Of a stretch of 64,000 nt of DNA, positions 38,670-52,586 are shown in pieces. The stretch's first letter is position 1; every line of letters begins with the position of its first letter. The stretch is from Lycocorax pyrrhopterus obiensis. Lineage: Eukaryota; Chordata; Aves; Passeriformes; Paradisaeidae. The notes under the pieces were generated by a model. That model had not been told where the DNA came from. It ran no database searches and saw nothing but the letters and a program-made list of their open reading frames with translations. The position numbers and the translations under genes are program-made. Location: assembly GCA_014706295.1 (NCBI GenBank), contig JACSVZ010000007.1, positions 5,981,699-6,045,698 on the forward strand. The letters are read 5' to 3'.

Positions 38670-41600
38670 GTAAGTAAGTAGGGAATTGTCTGTCTCAAGA
38701 GCTTTGTTTTGGGTGTTGGCTAATGGGCTGCTCTAACCATTCACTCTGGTAAAGAAACAATCAAAAAATTTGTTGATAGATGAGTTTATCAACATTTTTT
38801 TATGTGTCTGTGTGGTGGTAGGTGTTTGTTTGGTTTGTTGTTTTTGGTTTTGTTTTTTTTCCAGCATCTGCTTCTCTCTTTCTTTGCTTTTTAGCATCTC
38901 TTCATTTTTCACATGCTTTGGTTGGCTAACTATTGCAGCAGGACTATCCCGTGGAGTTTGTGCCTCCCACACATAAAGAGAGATGTTTATTCAATGCTTT
39001 CTCAAATATGTTATACTGTTCTGCATGTAGCAGCAGCATTTTCTGGCATCCTGTCTCACACTCTGTGCAATGCACTGACACAGCGAACACTCATCCACCA
39101 ACAAAAAGCTCTTAAAGAGTTTTCTTTAAAAACATTCTTTAAAATGCCAACTTGAAACACTCCAAGATGGCCTCATGGTCCTGGTGGTGCTGTAACATAA
39201 CCACGGCTGTTTCACCAAGTGAGGCAGAAATTTGCTTCCCAGGATCCTGACTCTGGGCTCTCCAGCACTCAGCAGAAGAGAGGAGAAAACTCCTCTTTCA
39301 GGATGCTCTTGAATTTCCTGGCGGCCCTTCAGGGGAGGTGGGGGAGGTGTTGGGGTAGGGGTGGTGGTTCCTGCATAACTTATCTGCACTTGGCCCAAAG
39401 TTCATACTGATTATCCAAGCCCAAATGAGTGAGACCTACAAGAAGTGACTAAAGACGAGAACCCAGTAGAAGGGGTCACCCTATTAGCTGGCAGCAAATT
39501 AAGCCCATGGAGAAGCAGGGCAATTACTAAATTAGCAGGGCAAATTTACTGCGGGATTATACAGAAGAGATAGTCCTGTTTCCAGTTTCCTGGAAGCAGT
39601 TAGTGAAATGCTCTGTCTGATTTTGTTTTCTGCATTTCAGAAAGTATGTGAAGACTTGAAGGTTAGTTAAAAAAAACCAAAACAACAAACCTGCAAAAGA
39701 GTTCAGTTTTCAGAAAACATCCCCTACCCTAAAGGGGCTTAGAATCTCTTAAGCAGCTTAGTACTTAAGCTATTCACTCCATCCCTTTCCCCTCTGCAAA
39801 AAAAAAAAAAGGTTAGGAGGTGAACTCAGCTTAAATAGTGAAAAGATTTCTGATAACTGATCCCTCTTTAATCTTGAAAAAAATAAACCGACAAACAAAT
39901 GAAAAAAGAAAGCCAACACCAAAGTATCAAAGTATGAAATCCCTCCTAGCATTGAAGCTAAGGAAATTCATGAAAAGGAAATTGTTTGGGAAAAGACTTT
40001 ACCACTGTGAGTAACCTTGAGAGCAGCTTACCTGAGCATAAAATGGATTTTCCACCACTGGAATATATTTCAACCCTCAGACACAGTTGTAGGCTCTGCA
40101 CAGGAACTGCAGGTTAGGTTTCTTTGGCCTGTGTAATGCAAGAGGCAACAGTAATGGCATTGCTTATTTACGGTGTTATCCTGCAAGTTTCCAGGATTTG
40201 GATTTGGTAGTGTTTGCCAGTAGTAGCTGTGGATAGCACTTTTATCCTTGCTGCCTTCTTTCCATTCACTCCAAATTAAGACTTTAAAATTGAAACTTTT
40301 TCACTCTTGTGCTCTGATGAGTCCTCGATCTGAAACAAGCCATTTATTTTTTCACTCCAGTTCCCATCACTTTCCTAAGGCAACACTTATGTCTGATGTT
40401 TCTGTTGCCAAAGTGAACAGTACCACCTGGAACTGGCTGCTGTGCGTGCTTGGGAGGCTTTGGCATTGACAGGAGAGCAGGGTTGAGCTTTGTTCACAGA
40501 AAGATGGAGAGAAGACGTCCTGCTCCGAAGTCTCAACACATCATCTTGAATATATTACATCACAAAAATTAATGCTAATTGAAGTGTGTTGCCCCAACCA
40601 CAATTCCTAATTTCATACAGCCCTGAGAAACTTCACAAAAATTTGAGTGTGAACAACTTCAGATGCTTTCTAAGGCATATTCTTTCACAGACATGCCTGC
40701 AAATGTTTTTGCAACATCCGCCACATGTTTTTCCAGTCAATTCATACCTTTTCTAGATGACAGTTCTCACCTTTCAGTAACATCAAAAAGAATAAGTCTT
40801 GGTATTTTTGCTTTCAAATGCTCTGCAGGGGGTCCCCTAGCCCTTCACTTTACAGGTAGTGTTTGATTTCTGGCTTTTTAAACAATATTTTTTTGTCGTA
40901 TTTTGACATGGCGTCCTGCTTTTTGATTCCACTTAAAAATATGATCTAAGCTTCACAAGAGGACAAAATTTTCAATATCCTTTAACTGTGGCTAATTTCC
41001 CATTTTCTATAATAGATTGTCCTTCTTGAAATTTAGATTAGAGCTGTGCAAGTATTGGATAATGGCTCCTCAGGATAAACATTTTTTCTATCATTATGCA
41101 TAGCACAACCGTCTTACTAATCAAGAATCAACTAAAAGTCATGAATATTCTTTTTTTTACATAATCCTTGGTTATGTATGTAGTGGATAAGAGGGTGTGA
41201 CAGTAGAGCCAAGGTGGCACTACATTGTGCCATAATAAGCCCAGCATAAAAACCTTCGTGAGTGTGCTTCACAACAATTATAAAATGCACGATGCTAATT
41301 TTTTTTATGGAGGTGTGAAGTGTCAAAAGCTGGAAAACTCAGCCTGGTCTCACTCCAGATTTCACCTCATGATTCCAGCCTGCCCCTGGGGCTGCTGGCT
41401 CCTGTCCCAGCACCCCCAAACAGCAAGGGACACTGCAGCACCTCCTCTCCTCACGGAGGACGCCAGTTCTTGCTGCATCTTGAGTATCTGGTGCTGAGCC
41501 CTGGTGTTTCCACTCTAGTCACTCCCAAGGACGTGGGAGGATGGTCTTGGCTGGGCACCTGCCATGGATGGATCACGGAGCTAAACGGCCTCCCCTGTTC

Positions 41601-44600
41601 CCAGTCAGTGAGGCTGTGGCTCCCGAGGCCCGTCACACCTCGTTAAGAAAGGTTCGAGCTCTGTCGATGCCGAGGGCATGACGTGAGTAAGTCTGCGTCT
41701 AAATCTGGCCAGGGTGTCAAAAGTCTTTGGTTCATGACACCAGAGAAAAGGAGGGAAATATAATTGGGAGCTTTTCTTCTGCTGATGGAGAAGTGCAGAT
41801 CCAAGTGCACATGAAGTGTCTCCCCAGGGAGAGTTTTTTAACTTCAGATATGAGTTCAGATACAAGAAATTACAGTAGGGACTGAGACAAACTGTCAGCC
41901 CTAAGCAGGGAAGGATGCAATGACAGCAAGTAATTCTCTGAAATGCTTTCTGTTAATTACAATTTAGCATATTGTCATTTCCCAGTGCGATATAATGTGG
42001 AAACAACATCCTGCCAAACTTTACTGTCTGTTTTTTATTGATCCTCTCCTCAGTTCCTATATGTGCCTGCTCTTTGTCACTGTTTTCCATTTTTATTTTT
42101 CTTCTTATCACTCATCTTCATTTTCCTTAATTCTGTTTCTTAATTCAGGGCACCAGCATGCAGAAAATTCTCCTGAGTTTTTCCATGTAGGAGACAGCTT
42201 TGGGTGATATTTGTGAACCAGTTTTATGGTTGCCTAACAGAAAGAGCATCACTGGTAGCCTGAGAAGGATGAGTGCCAGAGCAAGTAATAAAACATTTTG
42301 CTATGGCTTATATTTGAGTTACCAAGTTGTGTGTCTGAAATTTTGACTTTAAAGTACTTGCAGGGAGTTCATTCTTCCTTGAGCACACTGGTATCAGTCT
42401 ACAGCATGCTGTCAAATCAAAGTAGTTTTTCTTATCTTTCTTGTATAAACAAGTGCACAGCTCATTGCTCCCTTCCTCACAGCCATGTTTCAGGCAGAGT
42501 CAAATTTTATTTTCATACCCAGCTGCAAATCATTGGCCTTTGGCAGTATGGAGGATAAAATACATCAAAACCAGATAGTACCACTGGTATCCAAATCTGC
42601 ATATCTGGCACCTGTAAAATAAACAAGCCATGACAGAAAAAATTGGGATAAGGAAGGCAAGACTTTTAAAGTTAATATGCATCAAATTCACCAGGAGCTA
42701 GCACCTTTTTAAATGTTGCCTTGAATTCCCTGTCCCAAAATATATGCCATCTTTTTTTCTTTTTTTGGGCTGTACTCATTATTCCTTTATTCCTTTTATT
42801 TCAAATCTGGACATCACTATTGAGACACAAAAGAAGTATTTGAATTGTAATTCCTGTGTCTAATCAGTCTTTTGTATTCCCTGTAAACCAGGGAAGCACG
42901 TAGCCCTCTGCAACACTGTGGAACATGAAATTCCGTGTACATGTACAGCCTGCCACTGATAAATACAAACATGGATCCCATACAGGATGGAAATTATTCT
43001 CCAGTATGTAAATTTAAAGTTTAGTAGGTCAACCTACAGAAAATATATTTCAATGCAAAAATTCAGTGTTTTATCTTGGTAAACAGCATGGTGAGAGTAC
43101 CTGACATCTAAAAAGGTTAGCTTTTTCTGAAGTATACACAAGAATTTTCTTACTTCTCTCTCATTTTATTTTTTTTGTCTTTGAGGCAAAAAACTCTTTT
43201 TCTTTCCAACCTTTTTACTTCTCCATTAACTTTCCCTTACCTTTCCATTCCTAGTCACAACCGATGTACCCTGAAGTGAGGCGTTTTTCTTTACTACAAT
43301 TCTGAACTATCTGAAGTTTAGGAAACTATCCTTTCCTTCCTTATTGTCTCTCCTGTTTCCATTTCACCTCTCCGTGCTGGCTGTGTGAGTAGCCATGGTC
43401 CTGTGCCCAGATTTACTCTTTTTCTCCCCCGTTTAAGCAGCTCCTTTCCATTTCTTAAGAGATAACCTGAGAAAGCTCCAGTAAGCACTCGTGCAGCTTA
43501 GCAGAAAAGGAGGCCTATTCCTTTATAATTCCCATGGATGGAAGTATTTAGGCCAAAGTTTATACGTTAGTAGGGTTCCCTTATCATCCCCTAAAATTAT
43601 CCCATCAACCTCTTTGCGTTTCAAGTTTTGCATACCTGTGATATCTTTTCTCTGACTACAGAGATGTTGGGGCTGTTTCTCCTGGCTTGCAGGGAGGGTA
43701 TCAGAAAATGGGACAGCATATTCCCAAGTATGGGTTTTTAGCCATTGTTTAGATAATGTGACTTAAACTGTTCCAGAAATCAAAGAGTAATCTATAGAAA
43801 GTTGGTGGGAAAAGAAAAACTGTTCTGATCCAAAATAAGTCAGAGTTGACAGATCATACAAGCTGGAGGGAAAAATGCTGACACACTCGGTTGCATTTTC
43901 CTTCCTTTATTCTTGAATAAAAGCTCTTTCAATCTTCCAGACTTCTTCTGTCACAATTTGACAAAAAATATTCGGTGTACATTTTGATCCTGCAGTGGAT
44001 TCGCTCTGATCAATAAGTTTCCATTACAGCATTTGGGAATTGAAAGCCAGGCCACAGATGTGTCTATTTGAGGTTTCTGTGTTGGTTAGCTGCTCGTTTT
44101 ACTTTTATTTTACATAAATTTTTAACTTTTGCACTCTTTTTTCTTTACTCTAAATGGCTGCTGTTCCTGTGCCCATAAATCTTTCCTTCCTTAAAACAGG
44201 CTCCACATTTAGATCACTGAATGGTGTGATGTTGTTAGATGTTGTTAGATAGAGAACGTCCTCAGTCAGAATTGGAACTCCTTACTCATTCTGAAATGTA
44301 AGAAAATAACTCCATCTCCTCGTCTTATTCTTCATCGTTAAACAGCTCCGTTTATTGTGGCTGTAAACACCTAATTCACAGTCCTTCAGTTCCTGAGGTG
44401 TTTACACACTTAAATAGTTATGAGTGACATTACTATATGCATAAAAACACAACCAACAACGCCATGTTTTCATAAGGATGAGCAGACCTCTCTCAGGCAA
44501 CAGATTGCAACTAAACCATACTAAAGCTTCCATAATTCAGTTGTTTCCCTGCCTGTTCAATCAGTAAAGGCCTGATCTTCAAGCATAACTTTTAAGTAAT

Positions 44601-47600
44601 GCCTCACAGGCATATGCTCAGCAAAATAAAGGGTATCACCCCATGGACTGGAAATGTCTGGGTTTGATTCTGCTTTCCCCTGGTGAGATTTGAATGCTGA
44701 CACCTCCCCCCGAATGTAAAATTCAAACCAGCAGCCACTATCACACAGCACATTCTTCCAGCTGAAGCCTTGCTGTTTTGCATGGAATAATTGAATAATT
44801 ATTAGCCAGAGAAAGAAAGCAATCACTAGGATTTTCCCCTTAAGACAAGGGAGGAGAGACAGCAGAGTTTTCTGAGAGGAATTAATCTCTAAAACGTTTG
44901 GCAAACAGTGAGGTAACAACTTTGTAAGATGGGGAGGGGGGTATGTGTGGAATGCGTACAGATCAGCTGCATGTTCTCATTCATTAGCAAATTAATTAAT
45001 TAATAATCAATGGCTTTTTCCCTTCCCTAGCTGCCTGGGAAGAGAGACTGTTCCTGGAAACAGAAATGTCTTGCTCTATTTCCAGGTTTTTAGCTTCTTT
45101 TTTTTTTTGACACCTTTACAGTACTTAAAACAGAATGCATGAATTAGGTAAATATGCAAAGAAAACACTTAGATTTGTCTCCTTTTTTTTACTGTTATTC
45201 ACTGAATTCAACTTAAAACCCACAAAGCTGCTGTTCAACCAAAGATGCACTTTTAAAGTAAATTATAATTTACTTACATCTAGTTGAAATTGATTTTCTA
45301 TTATTTGCTTCATTTCTCTGCAATGAAAGTAGGAGAAAATCACAACATTTGCATTAAATTCAAAATAAATGAAGTAGTTCTTTAGAATCAAAGTTTCAAG
45401 TAGACATTTCTTTTTGTGATGTCCTATAAAATAAATATGTTATTTGAGGAATCTTTTTTAAGATTTTCAGAAAATCTGATAGAATTAATCTTATTTTTCA
45501 GGATTTATGTAATTGATCTGTATACCTATCTATCTGGAGAATTTGAGAAATTAATTTACCAGTTCATCTGTGTGAGTTATCTATTTCTCTCTAAGCTGCA
45601 TATGTGGGTAAAATATGTGCACACAAGCCACAACTAAAGCTGGCACTTTTCTTTTAATAAGACCTGTATTAAAAAAAAATTTATAGGCTGTAATCAAAAT
45701 CAGTGTCTTGTTGTGCTACCTACATTTGGAGTGATTTGTTTTGGAGAGATTAACGTGAACTCTGTTGGAGAAAAAAGAAACAGATGTACAGAGTGGATTT
45801 GTGGCCTTGATCAGTGATTTTACTGGAGGAAAACAAAGATTTTTCTACCTCTCTCTTTAAATGTCGCCTCAGATTTTGGTAAAACCAAGCTGCTTATTCC
45901 CTTGTATCATGCTTTAATTTTGAGACAGTCCACTGCAGTTATTTATTATAAACACCAAGGTTCAAGTAATTGTGCAGTTTATGCCAGTTACATTTTTTAA
46001 GGCATGTCAGATAGTGCTGATATGTGCTGAAATCACATGGCAGGAGCCCAGGTCTGAGCCAACTGAGCCTGGCAGGACAAAAAGAGCAGAGCAGATGCCA
46101 ATGTGCAGCCTCAGACAAGGTTTGTCCCCAGCATGAGCTCAGAGTGCCCAGCACAAACTCACACCAACACCTCTGCTGCCAAATCTTGCTTTAGCTGCTG
46201 CTTGAGTGCACCGAAATGAAACCGCCTTTACTGCCTACATGTACCTTAAATGACCTTCCCACAGAGCTGCTTTCACTTTCTGTAGGCAATGCTACACTTT
46301 TTGTAGGGCCAGAAGGTGTTTGTTCAGCGCCTGTAGAGTTTATTTAGGTGTTTAGGAAACCCACACATCCCGAGGGAGGGTCCAGTAGTTGGGTCAGTAG
46401 GACACAAACACACCCAGGGATGCTCTGGGCCAGCTCCTGTCTCACCTACTGGCTCAGTGTGGACACATCAGCACACCAAACCCAAACAGAAACCCTCCCT
46501 CTGTTTTCCTCTGGAGCCAGATGTTTGCTGCGTGTCACTTGGAATCCCAGCAGCAGCGCCGAGTGCCGGGCTCTGCTAAATTTTAATCAGCATTGAGAGG
46601 GGAAGATTCAAATCAGTGCACCTTTCAGCTTTGGTAACAGAGATGAAAAATAATGAAACACCCAGAGCTCTGCAGACTGGAGACCTGACAGGGTCTGTAA
46701 GTTAATTCTGTGAATTAGTCTTCCTAGAACATCTTATTAAGGATTGCTAGAACTATTCACAAGTACCACACCAAATTCCTCAGATATTGCAAACTAAAAT
46801 TCCATGGAAAATTTCTACCAGTTCCTATCCATCCACTTAAAATATTTGAAATTGTGCCATAATTTATTTTAAAATATTATGAAGTCACAAAGTTTCGTTT
46901 TTGCATTAGTTGAGTAAATTTGGTGTTGGTTGCTCGTTTTCAGTTGATGTAACCCTTGTGCTGTCCCCTTAGGAGGGATGAAATTATTTCCTGGCTTGTC
47001 ATGCAATCAATAAATTGCTGCCCATAAATAGGTGATATTGGTATCAGAATGTAATTTATAAAGAAATGTACAACAGAAATGAGTAAATTATTCTGTTGCT
47101 CAATTAATCAAATCCTCAGACTATCCAACTGAGATTTAAAAAAAACCCCAACAAAACCCCACATTTGAACATGCACACTTGTGTTTGGGTTTAAATGGCA
47201 TTCAGAAGGGCAAAATACAGATGTACTGCAATTAGCCACTTGTAATGGGCTTTGTCTATGTTTTGTCTGTTGCTGTCTCCAAAGGGATACGGAAAGCTCA
47301 TATCACAGTCCTTTAATCATCTCTGCACTGGATATCATTAATATTTGGTTATACAAATTGCTTATAAACACTGTTCCACCTAATGATTTGAAAAACAAAT
47401 CATGCATGGATAATTTTTTTCTTGTGTGACTAAGAGTCAACAGAGGGTTATATAGAAATAAGTAAGATATTTATTACTCCTTCTTATATTCCTTATAATG
47501 CTTGTTTTTCATGCATGCTTGCTAGACATTTTCTCCTGGGTGAATACTGCATTTATCTGGTTTCCATTTCCTCTGTACTTTTAAAATAGTAAAGTTTATG

Positions 47601-50600
47601 CATTTGCTTGCCTTCCAAGTTTTTATATCCTTCCATAGCTGCATTTAACCCATTGAACACCTTATGGTGTGCCTGGTGAATTACCTTTAAGTTTCTTCCA
47701 ATAAAAACAGTGAGTGGAGTTAACTCTTGTTATAAAGTAACAGCATCACTCCACAGAGTAGAGTGAACGGCGTGAACAGCGCAAAAAGAATAACTGATTT
47801 CAAATTAAAATATAAATTCAGTGCTAAAATAGAGCCCCACTGTTGCCTGAAGCGAACTTTTATGAACTTTTAGGGATTCTTGGGGGCAAAAATAGCTTAT
47901 GTTGTTAATTGCTGCTAATAGCTTGCAACAGCAAAAGGTTTCTGACCACAGTGGTGTGAACATTGCTTGGCACATGGTTGGGAAGCCAGCCAGAAACCCC
48001 AAACCAGTCATTGCCTTTAGAGCAGCAATGTCACAGTGCCTGACCTACTCTGAATTCACAATTACATCGTTCCCATCAGCAGCAGCTGCATCCAGGGAAG
48101 CAAAACTTCCAGCAAAGAAATAATGACATTTGCACAAGCCCATCTCATTGATAACAAATCATCATGAACAACGAAAAATAAAAGGAAATAAAATTGCTGG
48201 CAGCTAAGGCATGAAGAATTGAAACAAGGAATAGGCTGATGAATTGTCTGAGTTGCAAATTCGTTCTCAGTGACTTGCCATTGTAATGAGTGAAATGTGG
48301 TTATATTTGACACCTCATTGGATTTATGTTATCCTAAAAGAAAATACCTTTTTTTTTCCTGAAGAGTTATGATGTGCTTTTCTCTTGACAGATGAGTTGA
48401 TTTAAATGTTGAGATGCTTGAAAGTATTTTTTAAATTCCCTAAGTGGCTCTCTCCAGCTCCAGCTACCCTGTTATAAGAATAAAAGTTGTAATGCTGTAT
48501 TGTATAGGCCATATTTTCCCTTCAACAGGCACTCTGGGAATATTTTAAAAAGGTTTTGTGTGAGGTGTGTCTTGTCTATCCTCAAACTCCTGCATGCTAA
48601 GTATGCAGACTGAAATTTTCATGCCACGCTAGAGGAAAAAACGAAGTTTTACTTGTGTTTAGGATGTTATAATAGCTGTTTATTGATCGAGGTCTTGTAT
48701 TGCCATCCTTTGGAAAAAATGACTTGACAAACAATGAGTGGAAAAACTGCTCCAAATCGGACCAAGTTTAATGAATGCACAGAAATCTCAGCGTTCCTGT
48801 GATTGCTTGGTAACATCTGGTAGCTCATTATTTCTTCAGAAACTGACCTTATCTGAGATGCCATAAATGGATGAGCACAAATTCTGCAGAGGCCACAGTA
48901 AAATCCGATGAAATGCAGTGAGAACTAAATCAGAATGCAGTGCTCAGGCTGATGTGGGAGATGTTTTTGGATTGAAGCTTTCTGGAATGGAAAACAATCT
49001 CTAATAGTTAAAAGCGAGCTGCTCTGGTGAAACTGCAGGAGGAAGTGGAGGAAAGCAGCACATGTGAATTGGCATTTGAACCCCATATCGCAGCTGGCAG
49101 AATCACTCTTGCACGACATGATCAGGACCTGAATTTATATAATACATAAACAGATGTGAATGTGAAACCCTCATTCTTTATCACAACAATGATATTTTCC
49201 TTACATTAATTATAAGTAAAAAAAAAAATCTTGAAGCCCTAAAACTAAAAAATGGTCAAATTCAAGCTGATTTTCTTAGAAACTATCTAATTTAAAGTAA
49301 AAGCATTCTCAGGAAATATAACAAAGGGCAAAAGAAGCCAGTTCTCAGAGGAGAAATACATTACATGTGGCAGAAAGGAAAGTACTTCAATTAAAATAAA
49401 AATCTTTTTCATATTAATGTACTCAATTTTTGGATGAGATCTTTTGTCATAGCTGTGTGGCAAAAGTGCTTCCTCACAGGATGTTATGCAGTGATGATGC
49501 TTTGTCTTTAAAAAACTCAGGTTTCACAGTCAACTCCTCAGAAGGGAACAGGAGTGCAATCTTTAATATTTCTGGGTTTAGATTTTCAATAGATCTAGTT
49601 AGACATAAGCTTTGGAAGTGACAATTAATACTCCCAGAACTTTCTAGGAATTCTATGGTACTCACTCCTGCCAAAAGATATATCAAGAAAAAATGAAGAT
49701 ATGATGTTTTGGTGGCTCTGATCTTTGTAATGTAATCTTTTATGAACGTGGATGTAAAATTGGAGCCTCAAAAGTCACACTAACTTGATTATTTGCATCC
49801 CAGGAATTTAATAGAATGATGGCCTGCAAAGATTTCTGTTGCTTTTCCCCACATATGTTGTTCTATAAAGTAGCTATTTTTATTCTTGCAAGGCAGTATT
49901 TTGTTTCAATGGTGCCGCTACAGCACGGGTCTTTACTTTTTACTTTTTGTAAATCTCTGGAGGGTTCTTTTTCCCCCAGGAATCCTTATCTCTCCTGTCA
50001 CCTCCCGCTGTCACCTTGCGCTGTCTGTCCTAAAATGGGGTAAAAGCCCACATCTGTCCGTCCCGCTGTAAACTGAGTTTCCTTCCACAAGACAACAGTA
50101 TGGTACCAGGAAACGTTTTCAAAGTTTGGAGATTTCGTGTACAAAACGACAGGAATGAGGAGGCCAGACAGAGTCTCTTGTTTCTATGGCAACGCAATGA
50201 TGTGTCTGGCTCAGCTATTTTCTTTTTTTATGATTTTACAGATAACTGGGATTCATCCAGTGGAGTTTAATATTGTCAAAAATAGAATCCTAACCCCCAA
50301 TCTAATCAGAAACAGTAATACATAGAGGACAATTCAATATAAAAAAACCAAAATACAGGGAAAAAGTCAGCTGTGACTTTTGATAACATGAAGAAAATGC
50401 ATCAATTTCTCTGGAGCTGTGAAATAGTTCTGAGTGCTCTAGCTCTGCATTTGGCTAATGGTTAAATTGTATTTCATGTCAGCAAATTTCCTGTGGTACA
50501 TCCTTCCTTCCTGCTGCATCTCATTCCTTCACACTGTTTGTGTCCTGTCCTACAGACCCCAAATCCTCAGGAGTTCCCCACTTGTCTGACTTTGGAAGGT

Positions 50601-52331
50601 TTAGTTGTGTCCCTGAACTCCTGACAGCTGGATACAGGAGAAATTTACATTGAATGAACAGATAATCCATCAGCAAACCTCATCAAAGCACGTTTGCTAA
50701 AAGGCTTTGACTTCAAAATGAAAGCTTTCATGTAAGAATTGGATCTAAATGGTAATTTTTTTCTTTCATCGTGAAAAAATAAATGCTATTTAGTGTTTTT
50801 AGGGTTTCTTCAAATATAGATTCTATTTTTTCCTACAAAGTAGAAATATTTGTTACACCAAACCCAAAAATCTCAGATTTATCTCAGAGATGACACATTT
50901 TTTAAAAAATCCATATAAAATTATAGGCATTTTTATTTGAGGTGGGGGAGATTGGGCTCAAAGTGCATGTATATATTTGGATAACTAATATAAGATAAAA
51001 TCTTTTATGATATGAATTTCCATTCTACTGATATGTCAGGAACTTTACAGGGATGAGTAAACCCAACAACCCACGCTGCCCTCACAACTCGGTTGCTCTG
51101 TTTTAATGTCTCCGCAGAGCTCCATTTAAATGAGAAATTAACTCAGTCCCTCATTTTTTCCCAGACATCAGGACAAAACCCTGCTGAGTTGTATTTTAGC
51201 AGCTCAAGGCTGCAAATTTCTGCCTCTCTTGGCATCCATTCCCCTGCTTTTGTAGAGTACCCTGTTACCTGAATCCATGTCAGTTGAGTGCCACTTACAA
51301 TTTATTAAGTGTTGACTAAAAAAAAAATCCAAAAAATACATCATACTTATAAAAAAGAATTGTCTTAAGTGTAATGTGTATTACTGAGACCTAGGGAAAC
51401 TTCATTGTCTGACAGATGGTCTGGCACCCACGTTAAGAAATTCATAATCCGATCTCAAGAAAATAGAGTTCTAGGTAAGAACATATGTGTTTGTTGGAGA
51501 AGAAAAAAAAATTGTATTGATCATTTTTTTTGTCAGAGCAAGCACATATGGCTGTTCCATTTTCTGACACCATTTACTTTCTACTTAAAATTCAAATGTC
51601 ACTAGGCAAGGAAAAACGTTGGGTATTAAAACATAGAAAAGAATTAACTAAGAACAATCGCTGCAAGAACTTTATGCTCATTGTTCGTGGAAATTAATGG
51701 CCATCCAGTTAAATCAAACTTCCTCATCCCATTCTGTCCTTGCTTTTTTTTTTTTTTCCTCCATGTTCCTCCCATCAGTAGTTACAGTTTTATGATTATT
51801 TCCCAACCATCTGTTGTCTTTCCTTGAGCCAAAATAATTTCCCTTTATAATATCGTGAGTAATCACGTCAGCATCATTTCCATGCAATTATACGGGTCCT
51901 TACTAACCCTGCCTCCTCATTCCTGTGTAAATACTCACCGAGTAACTGGGACAATTTGCCGTTTCCATTTCTAGTGAGCAGAACTCTAGCTGCAAAATTT
52001 CAACCTGCTGCTTGTTACCCCTTTGCATTGTTATTAATGAAATGATAATTAAGCATTTATTTACTCTAGTGCTCATCTCCAGACACCAAAAGGCTTGTGC
52101 ATGCTGGATGGAGAGAGATGCTGAATGAACTGGAATGTGCATTGTATTAATCATGGTGCTGAGCATCTTCAGAGATTACACTGGGACTGGGGAAATGCAA
52201 AATGCAATTCCCATCTTAGGACATTTGCAAATTAAATGGTTTTGAGAAGTAAGACAGTATTACTTTAAAATTCTTAAAGGATTTTGAAGAAGTATCCATA
52301 TTTTTTAGGTATTCCAATCAATAGCCTCATG
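38670..52331 (+). other. SPON1: SPON1 intron, first part of a 19.9-kb intron
   Basis: AT-rich intron after the donor at 38670. T/G-rich low complexity lies at about 38810-38865, a strong G-quadruplex motif at 39332-39361 and a 20-bp palindrome at 45256-45275. GC-richer patches at about 39200-39370, 41360-41650 and 46020-46570 carry overlapping chance open frames only. No exon, RNA gene or recognised transposon was found. Confidence 0.7.
39332..39361 (+). promoter_or_regulatory. G-quadruplex motif
   Basis: Runs of 4, 5, 4 and 4 G are separated by loops AGGT, AGGTGTT and TA, meeting the G-quadruplex rule on the transcribed-sense strand. It lies about 660 bp downstream of the exon donor at 38670, where an RNA G-quadruplex could in principle affect splicing; that role is inference. 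Confidence 0.6.
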
Positions 52332-52586
52332 GTATTTTTTGTTAAAAGGAGATGCTTGCTGTAATCTAATATTCTGAATAACTTAAACTGATAACGAATC
52401 AGAGTTCATTGCTAACCAGTCTCATAAATAGATCTGTGCTGTTTATCTGATGCTGTTAGTGTATTTTTTGTTAAAAGGAGATGTTTGCTGTAATGTAATA
52501 TCCAGGATAAGTTAAATTGATAACGAATCAGAGCTCATTGCTAACCAGTCTCATAAATAGATCTGTGCTGTTTATCTGATGCTGTT
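52332..52586. repeat. 129-bp tandem duplication, two copies
   Basis: Copy 1 (52332-52460) and copy 2 (52461-52586) both begin GTATTTTTTGTTAAAAGGAG and end TTTATCTGATGCTGTT, offset by exactly 129 bp. I count about eight substitutions between them, clustered in the first half. The last ~55 bp are identical. There are no internal gaps. Confidence 0.95.
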
